DNA from: Berberis thunbergii
Taxonomy: Eukaryota; Streptophyta; Magnoliopsida; Ranunculales; Berberidaceae
Assembly (NCBI GenBank): GCA_003290165.1
Contig: QNQO01008328.1
Location: forward strand, 1 to 64,000
Direction: 5' to 3'
Length of the DNA stretch: 64,000 nt
Part shown: piece by piece, positions 23,591 through 33,599 of the stretch
Position numbering within the stretch: the stretch's first letter is position 1
Layout of the letters: each line of letters begins with the position of its first letter
Program-made: the position numbers and the translations under genes
Notes under the pieces: generated by a model
Seen by the model: the letters and a program-made list of their open reading frames with translations, nothing else
Told to the model about the DNA's origin: nothing
Database searches by the model: none

Positions 23591-25470
23591 TGCCGAGGGG
23601 CGGACCTACTAAGGGGCGAGGGGGGGCAGCTACCCCCCGCAACTTTTGAAATATTTTTAATAAATATTTAGCATTACAAAAAAATCAATTATATAATATA
23701 TAATTATAGTTCATTCAACTATTTCCATATATTTCTATTGTTGCAGTGGTTGAAAGTTTAACATTTTTTGTAAATGACCCGAGTTTGATACTATTTACTT
23801 GCAAAAAAAATTCAATGTAATTTTATTAATAATTGAAAATGTTTAATAAAAACTTATTTTCGGTCCTCTTGGAGCGTATGATGTTTTATGGTTATTGACA
23901 ATTACTACTTTTGTCATTGTGATATGCCTCTACCTTTTGTTTTCAATGCAATTTTATATGTAATTGCAAATATACAAAAAATGTTTTTGAAATGTTTACA
24001 TATGGTTTTTATTGATTTGGAAAAAATCTTACGATAGGGTCCCCAGGGAGTTAATTTGGTGGGTGCTTGAAAGGAAGAAAGTGTCTCAATGTTATGTCGA
24101 TATCATTAAGGATATGTATAAAGGGACGATAACAAGTGTTTGCTCAGTAGGTGGGATGTCCAATGAATTTTCAGTTTCAGTAAGACTACATCAAGGGTCG
24201 GCCTTAAGTCCATACCTCTTTGCTTTAGTCATGGATGAGTTGACAAGCCATCTGCAAGAAGATGTACCTTGGTGCATGTTATTTACAAATGATAGTCCTA
24301 ATTGATGAGACTAGTGAAGGTTTAGATAAGAAATTAGATAGGTGGTGAGGGGCTTTAGAGAGTAAGGGTTTTAGAACTAGTCATTCGAAGAAGGAGTATT
24401 TAGTGTGCAACTTTGGTTGTGAATAACGAGTGAGAAGAAATGCAATTGATATCGAAGGCGTGGAGGTCCTAGAGTGTGAGGCTTTTCGATATCTAGGACC
24501 TAAAATTCAAAAGAATGAGGCTTTGGAGAAGATGTAGACCATAAGATTAAAGTTGGTTGGCTGAAATGGAGAATGACGTCAGAAATATTATGCGATAGAA
24601 GGATGTCTGCAAGGCTAAAAGGGAAATGCTATAAGACAATTGTTTAACCAGCCATGCTATACGATTCAGAATGTTTGGCTAATATGGGACAACATGCGTA
24701 TAGGATGACAGTAGCAGGAATGCATATATTAAGGTGGATATATGGTAAAACCCGTAAAGATAAAATTAGGAATGAAAGAATTAGGAGATACTCAAGTGTA
24801 GCGCCCATAGAGGACAAAATTATATCAAGGCATTTAACTTGGTTTGGTCACATGTGGATGAGACCAAACACGACGCTAAATAGAAAATGTCTAGACTGAC
24901 AAGTAATGAAGGGCGTAAACGGAGGGGACAACCATTGAAAACTTGGATGAAGGCGGTAAATGAAGACATCCTTGAGCTTGGATTAGGTGAAGATATGTGG
25001 AAAGACCGCATTGCTTGGAGAACCAAAATTCATGTAGCCGACCCCGAAAGTATCGGTAATGAGCATTGATGATAATGATGATGATGAGTATCTAAAATAA
25101 TAACTATTTAATTCAATGAAAATAATAACTCATACAAAATTTGAGGCTCACATAAACCATTTTTCTATGAAAATGTATTAGGGTATTATTATCTTCACAA
25201 ATTTCAAATTTTTTAAGCTTTGACTAATACTTATTATAATTATTTTGTGATTTTAGTTATATATTCTAGTTATTATGCTCATTTTCCCTTGATTTTGGCT
25301 TAAAATTGGATTACACTGGATTCAATTTAGTATATGCAACTTACTTTTGATAGTTGTATTTTTTTATTAGTTACTAGCTTGGGTACGAAATTTTTTTTTT
25401 GCTCTGCCCTTAATAACTACTTGTCATTTCGCACCCAACCCACACACTAAAATCTTGGGTCCACCCTTGT
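23591..25470. mobile_element. Decayed element with GGGCGGACC-type termini
   Basis: The left end 'ggggcggaccta' and right end 'tgggtccaccctt' are inverted versions of one another, a terminus seen on many small plant DNA transposons. The interval encloses an RTE-like LINE fragment. Sequence just right of the end ('cacacactaaaatcttggg', 'cttgtgagcctataag') is duplicated once at 25500-25600. Superfamily not determined. Confidence 0.5.
24006..25089 (+). pseudogene. 5'-truncated RTE-like LINE, 3' part of reverse transcriptase
   Basis: Conceptual pieces read FIDLEK, then YDRVPRELIWWVL, GLHQGS-like LHQGSALSPYLFALVMDEL and PWCMLFTND, the last aligning with the catalytic F-A-D-D box, here mutated. After frame breaks come AMLYDSECL, MHILRWIYGKTRKDKIRNE, VAPIEDKI and a final WRTKIHVADPES. 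This order matches the end of the reverse transcriptase and the C-terminal tail of plant RTE-type LINEs. The copy ends in a (TGA)n run (25067-25089), the usual 3' signature of RTE elements. Stops, frameshifts and the lost Asp pair make it inactive. Confidence 0.85.
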
Positions 25471-25779
25471 TTTGTGGCAACAACACCCTTGTGAGCCTAT
25501 AAGACACACACTAAAATCTTGGGCCCCCTATTCCGTGGTAACAACAGTTTTCATTGAGTGAAAGGGTCCTTTTTGGAACCCTTGTGAGCCTATAAGTCTA
25601 AATACTAAACAAACCCCGATACACTTGTAAGCAAAACTTGTATCAATGAAAATTTTTGATCATTTGATATTGTCAAATTTCTTTGAACTTTAGAGTGCTC
25701 TTATTGTGAGAAGTAGCAGGTTGCAAACTGAGAGATGGACAGTGGACAAACCAACAAAAAGGTAATAACAAAAAATTGA

Positions 25780-25950
25780 CTCGGAGCCTCGGAAATTCAT
25801 GTTCATTGTTGCTCCTCAACAACAAGGATTAGTCCTGAAAAACTTGTATCAACCGAGTTAATATGAGCACTAGTATGGTGTTCCAGAATTCTATGCAAGC
25901 TACTCTGAAAGGACAACCAAGCAAAGACCTTCAGTGCAGCAGTGTGGTCC
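25780..25950 (-). pseudogene. Decayed CDC20 exon fragment
   Basis: On the plus strand 'gttgctcctcaacaac', 'gagcactagtatggtgttcc' and 'gtgcagcagtgtggtcctca' match, in order and spacing, 'cttgctccacaacaa', 'gagcaccagtgtgggtgttcc' and 'ctgcagcagtgtggtcctca' within the large CDC20 exon at about 28860-29045. Orientation is the same as the gene. A segment corresponding to about 28946-28978 is deleted, and many substitutions and stops are present. It is a remnant of a second CDC20 copy, about 3 kb from the better preserved one. Confidence 0.8.
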
Positions 25951-26070
25951 TCAAAATTGTTCATGTGGCTTAGAAGTTAGAAATGAATTTGTATAGATAA
26001 TCACATGCTAAGGAAGTTTCTTATGAGGAATACTTTTGCAGTTGTTCTTTTGGACCTATTGGGTGGCTGA

Positions 26071-26377
26071 TAGGGGTGGGCATCCCATCTCGCGATCTCG
26101 TTTCAGGCCTGATCCCGTTCTGATGTTGCATAATCAATCTAAGGCTATCATTTATGTGTTAGTTCTACGAATTGCCCTTACATCTTTTCAACTAAGCAAA
26201 TTGGGTCTTGAGTAAGCATTAATTTGTCAAAAAATGAGAACACGCTGATCTCGTTTCGAACCCGTTTGGCATCACGTGGTCGGGATGAAGTTTTTTCCAT
26301 TCCGTCCCATCCCGATCCTGTATGAACGGGATGAGATAGGAATGAGTCTATCTCATCCCATCCCGTTCCATCCCCTA
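26071..26377. mobile_element. hAT-type MITE with 8-bp target duplication
   Basis: A 307-bp element starts TAGGGGTGGG and ends ATCCCCTA, rich in 'cccatcccg' motifs that pair across the element. It is flanked by GTGGCTGA (26063-26070) and GCGGCTGA (26378-26385), a 7-of-8 match consistent with a hAT 8-bp duplication. No coding capacity. Confidence 0.8.
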
Positions 26378-27613
26378 GCGGCTGATGATTTCAAAGGTTT
26401 TCCCTTTACACCTAAGAGGACGTGAAGTAAGCACAGCAGGCCTGTCAATTTTGCCTCGAATGCTGGTGTAACATTTGCTCTCTCCTCTACAGGTACCTTG
26501 CAGCTTTGATATTCCCCTATATCATTAATTAGTTTCATGGATGTTGGATGTACTACTGTCAATTATTTTCATGATAGAAGATATAATCTTCAAAGGGAGA
26601 GAGAACATAATATATATCTCAGTAATTCAAAGAGTTGAACTGATTGACCATCCAACAATGATTTTATAATTTTTTGATAGCTGTCCCATCTCAAACAAGA
26701 GATAGCAGCTTGAAAAAAAAATTGTAAACCTCATGGGAAACTAACTGAGAATAATAGAACAATGAGATAAAAGGTTGTAGAAAACTGTGAAGTTAAACCT
26801 ATCCGTAAATGTAAATCTTAAACCTTAAACCTAGTGAGACTTATTTACAAAAGTTGTAGTGAAAATGAAGTCAGAACTTTGTCTCATTGTGCTGATCCCC
26901 GGCAGTCCAAAGTTTGCACAGTTTGTTCTTAAATGTGTTGTGGGATCTCTGTGTTGTAAGTTACTTCTAGCATCCGGAACGGGAAAAAAAACTTCTAAGG
27001 AATCAAAAAAATTGAAAATTTGGATCTATGTCCAACGGATAACCCTTACCAAGAAAAAGTATTTTGTTTTGGTTCAACCCATAGTTACATATGAAATAGC
27101 AGATGGGGTAAAAATTTGGCAACGCCTTTCTCCCAGGATCCATTGCAGGTAAACAAACTGCAATTAGGCTATTTTTGATCACCAAAGCTTGAACCATTTA
27201 AAACTTATTCTATGTGCATAAATTCAATACTACTGTGAATGCAAAATAGGTCTCCCTGTCCGCTCTTTTTTAGAAATCAATTATTCCCATGTCTTTTCCC
27301 ATTGGTGTTTTGTTCATAATGTTCAATAAAAGAGAACTGGAACTGCACACTCAAATAGGAAAAGAAAAAGATAAACAACTTTGATACACGTGACAAAGAT
27401 AAATTTTAACTGAGGAAGAAAACGGAAATTATATTTATTTGATTCCGGAAATTATTTATTTGATTCTCACATTGTACTATGAACGATAATCTGGTTATCT
27501 AAACAATATTCTAAAAAAAAAAAAAAAAAATGATGTAACCAACTTTTATTGATTATATCCATGACAAACAATAAGTTTTAACTGAAGAAAAAATACATAT
27601 TATTTGATTCTCA
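26378..27613. other. Intergenic sequence with one unassigned open frame
   Basis: A minus-strand stretch around 26390-26562 reads without stops through KLINDIGEYQSCKVPVEER and NVTPAFEAKL. It looks more protein-like than its surroundings and could be a fragment of a host gene, but I cannot place it in a family. The rest is AT-rich and featureless, with a poly(A) run at 27512-27530. Confidence 0.3.
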
Positions 27614-27925
27614 GGGTGTGTTTGGTTGCATGGAATCCTATGCCATCCATGAGGGGACCATTACATTTTAGGCTAAATTGATATATCACTCCACATTTAC
27701 CATTTGATTTTGTGATCAATGGTGGGAATGAAAGTCTCATGAACATGAGAATCTCACTCCTTGGCGGGGCAAGGCATGTGATTCCCATGTTCATGGGACT
27801 TTCATTCCCACCATTGATCACAAAACCAAATGGTGGATGTGGAGTGATATATCAATTTAGCCTAAAATATAGTGGTCCCCTCATGAATTTCCATGGCATA
27901 AGATTCCATGCAACCAAACACACCC
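27614..27925. mobile_element. Fold-back MITE (Tourist-like termini)
   Basis: Nearly the entire 312 bp is an inverted repeat. The left arm starts GGGTGTGTTTGGTTGCATGG, and the right end is its reverse complement. Arms of about 135 bp pair with few mismatches around a short loop near 27750-27785. Flanks are TCA and TTA, compatible with a diverged 3-bp duplication of the PIF/Harbinger type. Open frames on both strands encoding the same peptide (INGGNESxMNM) are a by-product of the palindrome. Confidence 0.88.
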
Positions 27926-28507
27926 TTAGATTGTACCATGCACACAATGAACACTATCTGGTAACTGGTATTGGGCTTGATCTATTGCAGACTTTGAACA
28001 TCTTACGACCCTTTTCTTATCCGGTTCAGTGAAAGAAGGCATTTTACAGAGGCTTGGAAACCTTAACACAAAACATTCGTAATCTTCCAAGCGAAATTGA
28101 CATTTTTGGAACAACTTGGAGGATTGTAGTGAAAATTTTGAGAAAACCACATAGCACCTTCAACATAAACGGACAAAAACTAGATTAGAAATTATATCAA
28201 TTACTGTGAGACTTATCTAAACATTGCCTTGGAACAGAAGACAGTCAATATACCTTCTTTAAGTCAATTGCTTCTATTGTTTGCAAAGCCATAGAGAATA
28301 CATACATTTTAGAGCTGCAAGGGCACAATCAGATTCATGTAGAAGATCAGTAGTGATTACTGATTAGTATTGAATAATGTCAACTAATCTTCCTAAATGC
28401 AAAAGGAGAGACTAAACACATAGCTTACCTTACGCAACTCAAAAGCAAAGTCAAAAAGACAGAAGACAAGTCTTGAAATGAATAATGTCATCGAGTTTTT
28501 TGCATTT

Positions 28508-30530
28508 TTATCTAATGCGGTTTAAGTTGGCGAATGGCTCTGGGTTTCTCTTAGGTGCAGGCTTGGCTACTTCAGGCGTCCCAAAAACGTTCCAGAATCT
28601 CAGTGTTTCATCTCCAGCTGCAGATGCTACAGTGCACCCATCAGGCTCTGCAAATGAATTTAACAGTCAGTATACCTAATACCATAACTGGACCAAATAG
28701 AACAATAGACAAAACAATCTGAAAGTTTTAATTTATCAATTACCTGAGCCATAAACAAAACTCTAGAAGTGTGCCCAGTGAGTTCGGCCATCTTCACCAT
28801 TGAAGGGTACTTCCAAAGAGTCAACTGGTTGTTTGTGAACCCATGGGAGCTCAGAAGTTCGCGTTCGTTCTTGCTCCACAACAAAGAGCAGACCTGGGAA
28901 CCGGTATCGACAGAGTTCAAGCGAGCACCAGTGTGGGTGTTCCAAAACTTAATGCAACGATCTCCGGTGCCACCACCTGATGCAAGCAAGTTACTCTGGA
29001 AAGGACACCAAGCAAGGGCCTTTACTGCAGCAGTGTGGTCCTCAAGCCTGTGCAACCATTGTGTAGGAGACTGCGATGAAGCCACGGATCGATCCCAGAT
29101 GTGAAGAAGGTTATCATTCCCTCCACTCGCTAGTTGTTGTCCGGAAGAAGACCATTTTAACCCACAAACCTCATGAGAGTGACCACTGTAGGTTTCCACT
29201 ATGTGTGATCTAATTCGAACATCGTTGTTAATGATCAAACCATCCATGCCTCCAGAGGTGAGAATGTGGTTGTTCCAATCCATGGCCCCCACTCTTTTCT
29301 CATGCCCGCCACTCAGAATTCTCAATTGTCTGTTAGATGCAGTATCCCACAGCTGGACGTCTGAGTTGTTGAGTCCGACAGCCAGATGACGTCCATCCGG
29401 AGCCCAGCTCACACTTGTAACAGGACCACTCTCTTCGTCAACAGTCATGAGTTCAGAAGTGGAGGAATCAGAAGCATCCCACAGATACACTGTGCATCCA
29501 AGTGCAATTGCTAGAACATTGCTGCTGCCCCAGTCAAGCAAATTCAAATAGTAGTCATCAACGAGCTCTGGGGGCATCCAATGTCCTCTCTGATGTCTGT
29601 AAAATAATCACACATATGCATCAGTACATCAAGCTAAGGCTATCCGTAGATATCAAATATTTAAACAACGCTAACCACAAGATAATGTAAAGCTACCTGA
29701 GGAATAGATCTTCGAGCTTTCGCTGGTTTAGCCTGTTGAACAGATGTGGTGAAATCGGGGAAAGGCGCCTCAACAGTAGGTGGTTTGCTCTTGAAAGCCA
29801 GGATCCTGGTTCTGTTCATGTTGAAGGTCTCAGCAAGCAGTTTCCTGTAAGCTTCTTTGGATGGAGAGTTATCCACTGGGGTTTCCTTATCTTTCCCTTT
29901 CATAGCCATTTCTATCGCGTATCGCGCATAATCGAAGTCCATTGCTGATCTATTAGGGATGAACCTGTCCAACTGCAAATTCAAGAAAGGAGGCTAAAAC
30001 TCAGATCTTCAAATTTCAATTTCCTAATCAGAAAATACTAAGAAAAAGTACACAATCGATCAAAATCCAATCAAACGAAATTAGAGAGAAACTCAAATTC
30101 CGAATCAAAACCCACATTCTTTGATCGAATTGAGAAGAACCCATTTTGGTGATATCAATTAAATTAACTGAGAAAACCCATTCCCAATACAATTAAACTG
30201 AGAATACCCATATTCTTTGATTGAATCAAGAAGAACCCATTTCAAACCCTAAAAACCAATGTCCATTACCAATACAGTTAAACTAACTGAGAAAACCCAT
30301 ATTCTTTGATTGAATCAAGAAGAACCCATTGTGGTGAAACCCATTAAAATCAAAATCAAAATAAGTAAGAAAACTCAACAAATGGGAAAACTTGATGGTT
30401 GAATTGAAATAAAACACACATCACTACTTACATTTTCTCGGGAGGTTTTTCGGAGGATCCGTTCCTGGAGAGGGTATCTAGGTTGGGCGGTAGTGTAGTT
30501 TGAATATGAAATAGATCCTCCTGCATCCAT
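28508..30530 (-). CDS. CDC20: CDC20-type activator of the anaphase-promoting complex
   Basis: WD40 protein that recruits substrates to the APC/C ubiquitin ligase in mitosis. Coding exons: 30530-30432, 29972-29697, 29596-28744 and 28647-28508 (or 28645-28508). The start [10 protein letters not shown] matches plant CDC20. Exon 2 opens with the C-box DRFIPNR and carries [11 protein letters not shown], the Mad2-interaction region. Exon 3 holds most WD40 blades (LYLWDAS-like [30 protein letters not shown]). Exon 4 ends ...NRIR, the IR tail. Expected length is about 455 residues. Two positions break the frame: exon 3 is 853 nt, with five C's at 29569-29573 where four would read LDAPELVDD, and the exon 4 acceptor leaves AG before CCT. 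Alternative AG acceptors, 7 nt and 2 nt further in, would restore the frame at each place. It may be a working gene with unusual splicing, a young pseudogene or a site of sequencing error. Confidence 0.93.
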
Positions 30531-30720
30531 AATGTTTAAAGCAAAAAAAAAAAAAATACAACACAAAAATAATAAAGAGTAAAAGAATTGAAAACAGAGA
30601 GTCAGATCAAGCAAGATGAAATAGTGAACGAATTGAAACAAATTAATTGTTAGAACAGAAAAACTAAAACTCTTCAGAGATGGGCGAGAGAGCGCAGAAG
30701 CAATAGCAGTTTAGAGAAAG

Positions 30721-30736
30721 AGAGAGAGAGAGAGAT
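30721..30736. repeat. (GA)n/(CT)n in CDC20 5'UTR
   Basis: A 16-bp alternating GA run, read as CT on the CDC20 strand, is located about 35 bp downstream of the TATA box. CT-rich 5' leaders are common in plant genes. Confidence 0.8.
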
Positions 30737-30766
30737 GTGTTTGAGAAAGGGTGATGAAATGCTGCG

Positions 30767-30773
30767 TTATATA
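30767..30773 (-). promoter_or_regulatory. TATA box of CDC20
   Basis: TATATAA on the minus strand, about 240 bp upstream of the CDC20 start codon. It is followed by a CT-rich leader, as expected for a transcription start near 30735-30742. Confidence 0.7.
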
Positions 30774-30820
30774 CAGGGTTTGTTTTGCTCTAATTAGATC
30801 TGTTTTGAGAAACTCTCTTG

Positions 30821-30830
30821 TTAACGGCTA
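30821..30830 (+). promoter_or_regulatory. M-phase-specific activator (MSA) core motif
   Basis: TTAACGGCTA contains the MSA core AACGG followed by the preferred pyrimidine-pyrimidine-A. It lies about 50 bp upstream of the CDC20 TATA box. MSA elements are bound by three-repeat MYB factors, act in either orientation and drive G2/M expression of plant mitotic genes. Only one copy is obvious here. Confidence 0.5.
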
Positions 30831-31334
30831 TATTGTTCTGGAAAGAGACGTTGAATTATTGGTCGAAAATACCCCCGCTCAAGCTACTCTCGTGGTCTTT
30901 GTTCTGCCTACACATCAAGATCTATTCGGGCACCACTCCGCAACGACAACAACAAAAAAAATTTATTTGTGACCGGAGCTCATTGGAGAGGAAGAGTTTG
31001 TCATCTTGGATTTTATTTTATTTTATTTTATTTTACGTGTGATGTTGGATTTATCAACATTATTTACACCATTGTCACTTTTATTTTATTAAATAACTTT
31101 GGACGTATCAATTTGTATGACTTCAATTTCATGACAATATCACATAATAATTTATCTTTGCTTTTCAATATTAATTAAAGAAAAAATATGGTAGAAAATA
31201 ATATGTACATCATCTCTTTCACTACAAATATTAACTTCTTTCGTAAGTTTTTAAGATATTATGTAAAATTTTTGCCTTGTTAATAAATCTTACAACTTTT
31301 TCTTCATCCAACAAAATAGGATATTGCTATGAAT
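30831..31334. other. Intergenic sequence upstream of CDC20
   Basis: AT-rich, with a (TTTTA)n stretch near 31010-31035. No gene recognised. Confidence 0.5.
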
Positions 31335-31344
31335 TAAATGATAG

Positions 31345-31531
31345 AGTTATTCTACATGGCAAGGAAATGAGCGAGGAAACCAGCGAGGGAAGTGAGGTGG
31401 AAGGGGGTGAATCGTTCACCCCCTCGAGATGCGAGCCATTATTTTTTGCGCACGCATCCCGATGGGATGAACGGTTCATCCCCCCTCCACCTCACTTCCC
31501 TCGCTGGTTTCCTCGACATTTAGAATTTTGC
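31345..31531. mobile_element. Mutator-type MITE with 9-10-bp target duplication
   Basis: A hairpin element is flanked by the exact 10-bp direct repeat TAAATGATAG (31335-31344 and 31532-31541). Arms pair over 'gcgaggaaaccagcgagg' and 'gaagtgaggtgga', ending near the centre in 'ggtgaatcgttcacccc'. Outer ends are imperfect inverted repeats (agttattctacatg and agcaaaattctaaatg). The duplication length indicates the Mutator superfamily. Confidence 0.85.
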
Positions 31532-31661
31532 TAAATGATAGCAAGTTCCCCAAAATATTATATTTTTAACATCAATTTTGTTAATCTACGATTGATATTG
31601 TAAAATTTTGAATCAACTTGGACTTGGGGTTAACAAGGGCCACCCTATTCAGTTTGAATTT

Positions 31662-32049
31662 TGTCAGGGTTGGAAGACAAATTGTATCAACAATAGAAAG
31701 AATAAAACACGTAAGTATACTGGAATTACTAAAGAAGGAAAAATTATAGAGATTTCTAGAGGTTCCTCTTGAACCAATAGACCTATTGCCTTAGCTTACA
31801 AGTTCATGTTCTGCTCTCAATCGTCTCCTCTATTTAAAGCTACAGTGGTAACAAATTACAAACAGACCTGAAAGATGTTTGCCACTTGTCTTGATCATGT
31901 GTAACTAACTAATTTGTTCTAATTACTGGAATGTCCTTCCTTTTGAATTTGATTCAATTATATTGGTGCCAAACTTCTCGCTCCATTTTCCCGCTTGGTT
32001 TTGCTTTTTTTTTTTTTTAAAACTTCAATTAGCTAGAGTGGTCATGACA
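31662..32049 (-). repeat. 3' LTR of the chromovirus-like element
   Basis: 388 bp, TGTCA...TGACA, closely matching 36531-36912, with small indels around the poly(T) run. Confidence 0.9.
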
Positions 32050-32061
32050 ATACCCCTTCCT

Positions 32062-32418
32062 TCAAACAACCCTTGTCCTCAAGGGTGAATCGAAGGAAAC
32101 ATAGCTCGTATGTGGTCCAAGTCCTCCCATGTTGCCTCTGTTGGAGTCAACTTGGACCATTGAACTAAAAGTTTTGTTGTGTCGAGGGATCAACCTGCGA
32201 GCTAGAATCTTTGTAGGTTCAGCTCTGAAATTGCCTTGATGATAAACAAGTGGAAGCAGTGGAGCTAGAATTACGTTGGTACCAAGTTTCCTTTTCAACT
32301 GGGACACATGGAATATAGGATGAATGCAAGACCTGGGTGGAAGAGCAAGCTGGTAGGCTATGGTCCCAATTCTTTCTTGCACCTGAAAGGGGCAGTAGAA
32401 TTTTGCAGCCAATTTCAA
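32062..32418 (-). pseudogene. Integrase C-terminus and chromodomain-like remnant
   Basis: Reads KLAAKFYCPFQVQERIG, then YQLALPP and IHPIFHVSQLK, the conserved end of gypsy integrases. ILARRLIPRHNK and a decayed chromodomain segment follow (the expected VQW..S is VQVDSN). Confidence 0.8.
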
Positions 32419-32445
32419 GTTTTTGCAAAGATTGACTAAAGTTTG

Positions 32446-33378
32446 TCAATATGGTTGCAATTTCAGGTATACCCAATCCCCAATTTCAAATGTATTCTTG
32501 CTCCTCTTCCTATCTACATAGAATTTCATTCTCTCTTGCGCCTTGTTAAGCTTCTCTTTAATAATCTGCAACATATGTTTTCTCTTGCTTAAGTAGTGTT
32601 GAACGTCTTGTATAGCAAGTTGTGAGCTTGGTGGTAGTGCTAGGAAGGGTGGGGAGTACCCGTATAGCGCCTTGAATAGAGTCGATTGGAGACTGGTGTG
32701 ATACGTAGTGTTAAACCAGAATTCTTCCAGGTATAGCCAGTTAGAATATTGATTTGGTGCATCCCCAGTCATGCACCTTAAATAGGTCTCTAAACAAGAG
32801 TTGGTCCTCTCTGTTTGGCCATCGGTTTGTGGATGATAAGCTAAGCTGAGTGAGAGCTTAGTACCCAGAGTCTTGAACAAATCTTGCTAGAAGGCGCTTA
32901 TGAAAATCTTGTCTCGGTCAGGAACTATAAGATATGGAAGTCCATGGAGTTTGTATATGTTGTGAAGGAATTGGTTAGCAATGGTGGAGGCTGTGTAGTG
33001 GTGAGCTAGGGAGATGAAATGGGCATATTTTGTGAGCATGTCCACTATGACTTGAATAATTGTTTGCTTGTTGGAGGGTGGTAATCCCTCAATAAAGTCC
33101 ATGGCAATGTGATGTCATGCATGTTCTGGAATAGGGAGTGGTTGTAACAATCTTCCATAGCTACTCTGGTCCCCTTTGTTCTTCTGGCAGATATCACAAT
33201 TAGTGGTGTAAGCAATAATCTGAGTTTTTAGGCCTGGCCAAAAGAAATACATCTTGGCTATGTGGTAAGTAGTTGAGATCCCTGAGTGACCTCCAATAGC
33301 TGAGCCATGTAGCTCCTTGATGATTTGTTCCCTGAGTCCTCCATTAGAACCAATGTAGATGAGTTTTTTGTACTTCAA
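32446..33378 (-). pseudogene. Integrase remnant of the chromovirus-like element
   Basis: From the N-side: an HHCC zinc finger (HGSAIGGHSG...CDICQKNKG), the core beginning MDFIEGLPPS with the first catalytic Asp, the second Asp in LPYLIVPDRDKIF, and the Glu-containing AYHPQTDGQTERTN. One in-frame stop and a frame break separate the pieces at about 33112 and 32885. Confidence 0.88.
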
Positions 33379-33599
33379 TAGGCCTTGATGTTAAGTATAA
33401 GGTGGACAAGAATCAGCTTGTATGTGTAGTTTCTGAAGGGATAGAGTGAGCAGTGGCATCCCCTTCATAACTGGAAATTACCTCCTGGATCCATTGAGGA
33501 GTGATGGTGGTAATAACATTCAGTTCTGTCTTAGTGCTTGTAGGTTGTTCCATCTCTGTAGTACACTTTGAAAGTGCGTCTGCTGCTTGATTTTCACTC

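Noticed and set aside
27600..28032. Mirror-image open frames encoding nearly the same peptide on both strands
   Set aside because: Explained by the palindromic MITE at 27614-27925.
28763..29389. Open frames on the plus strand opposite CDC20
   Set aside because: Shadows of the WD40 coding sequence on the other strand; no motif or splice structure of their own.
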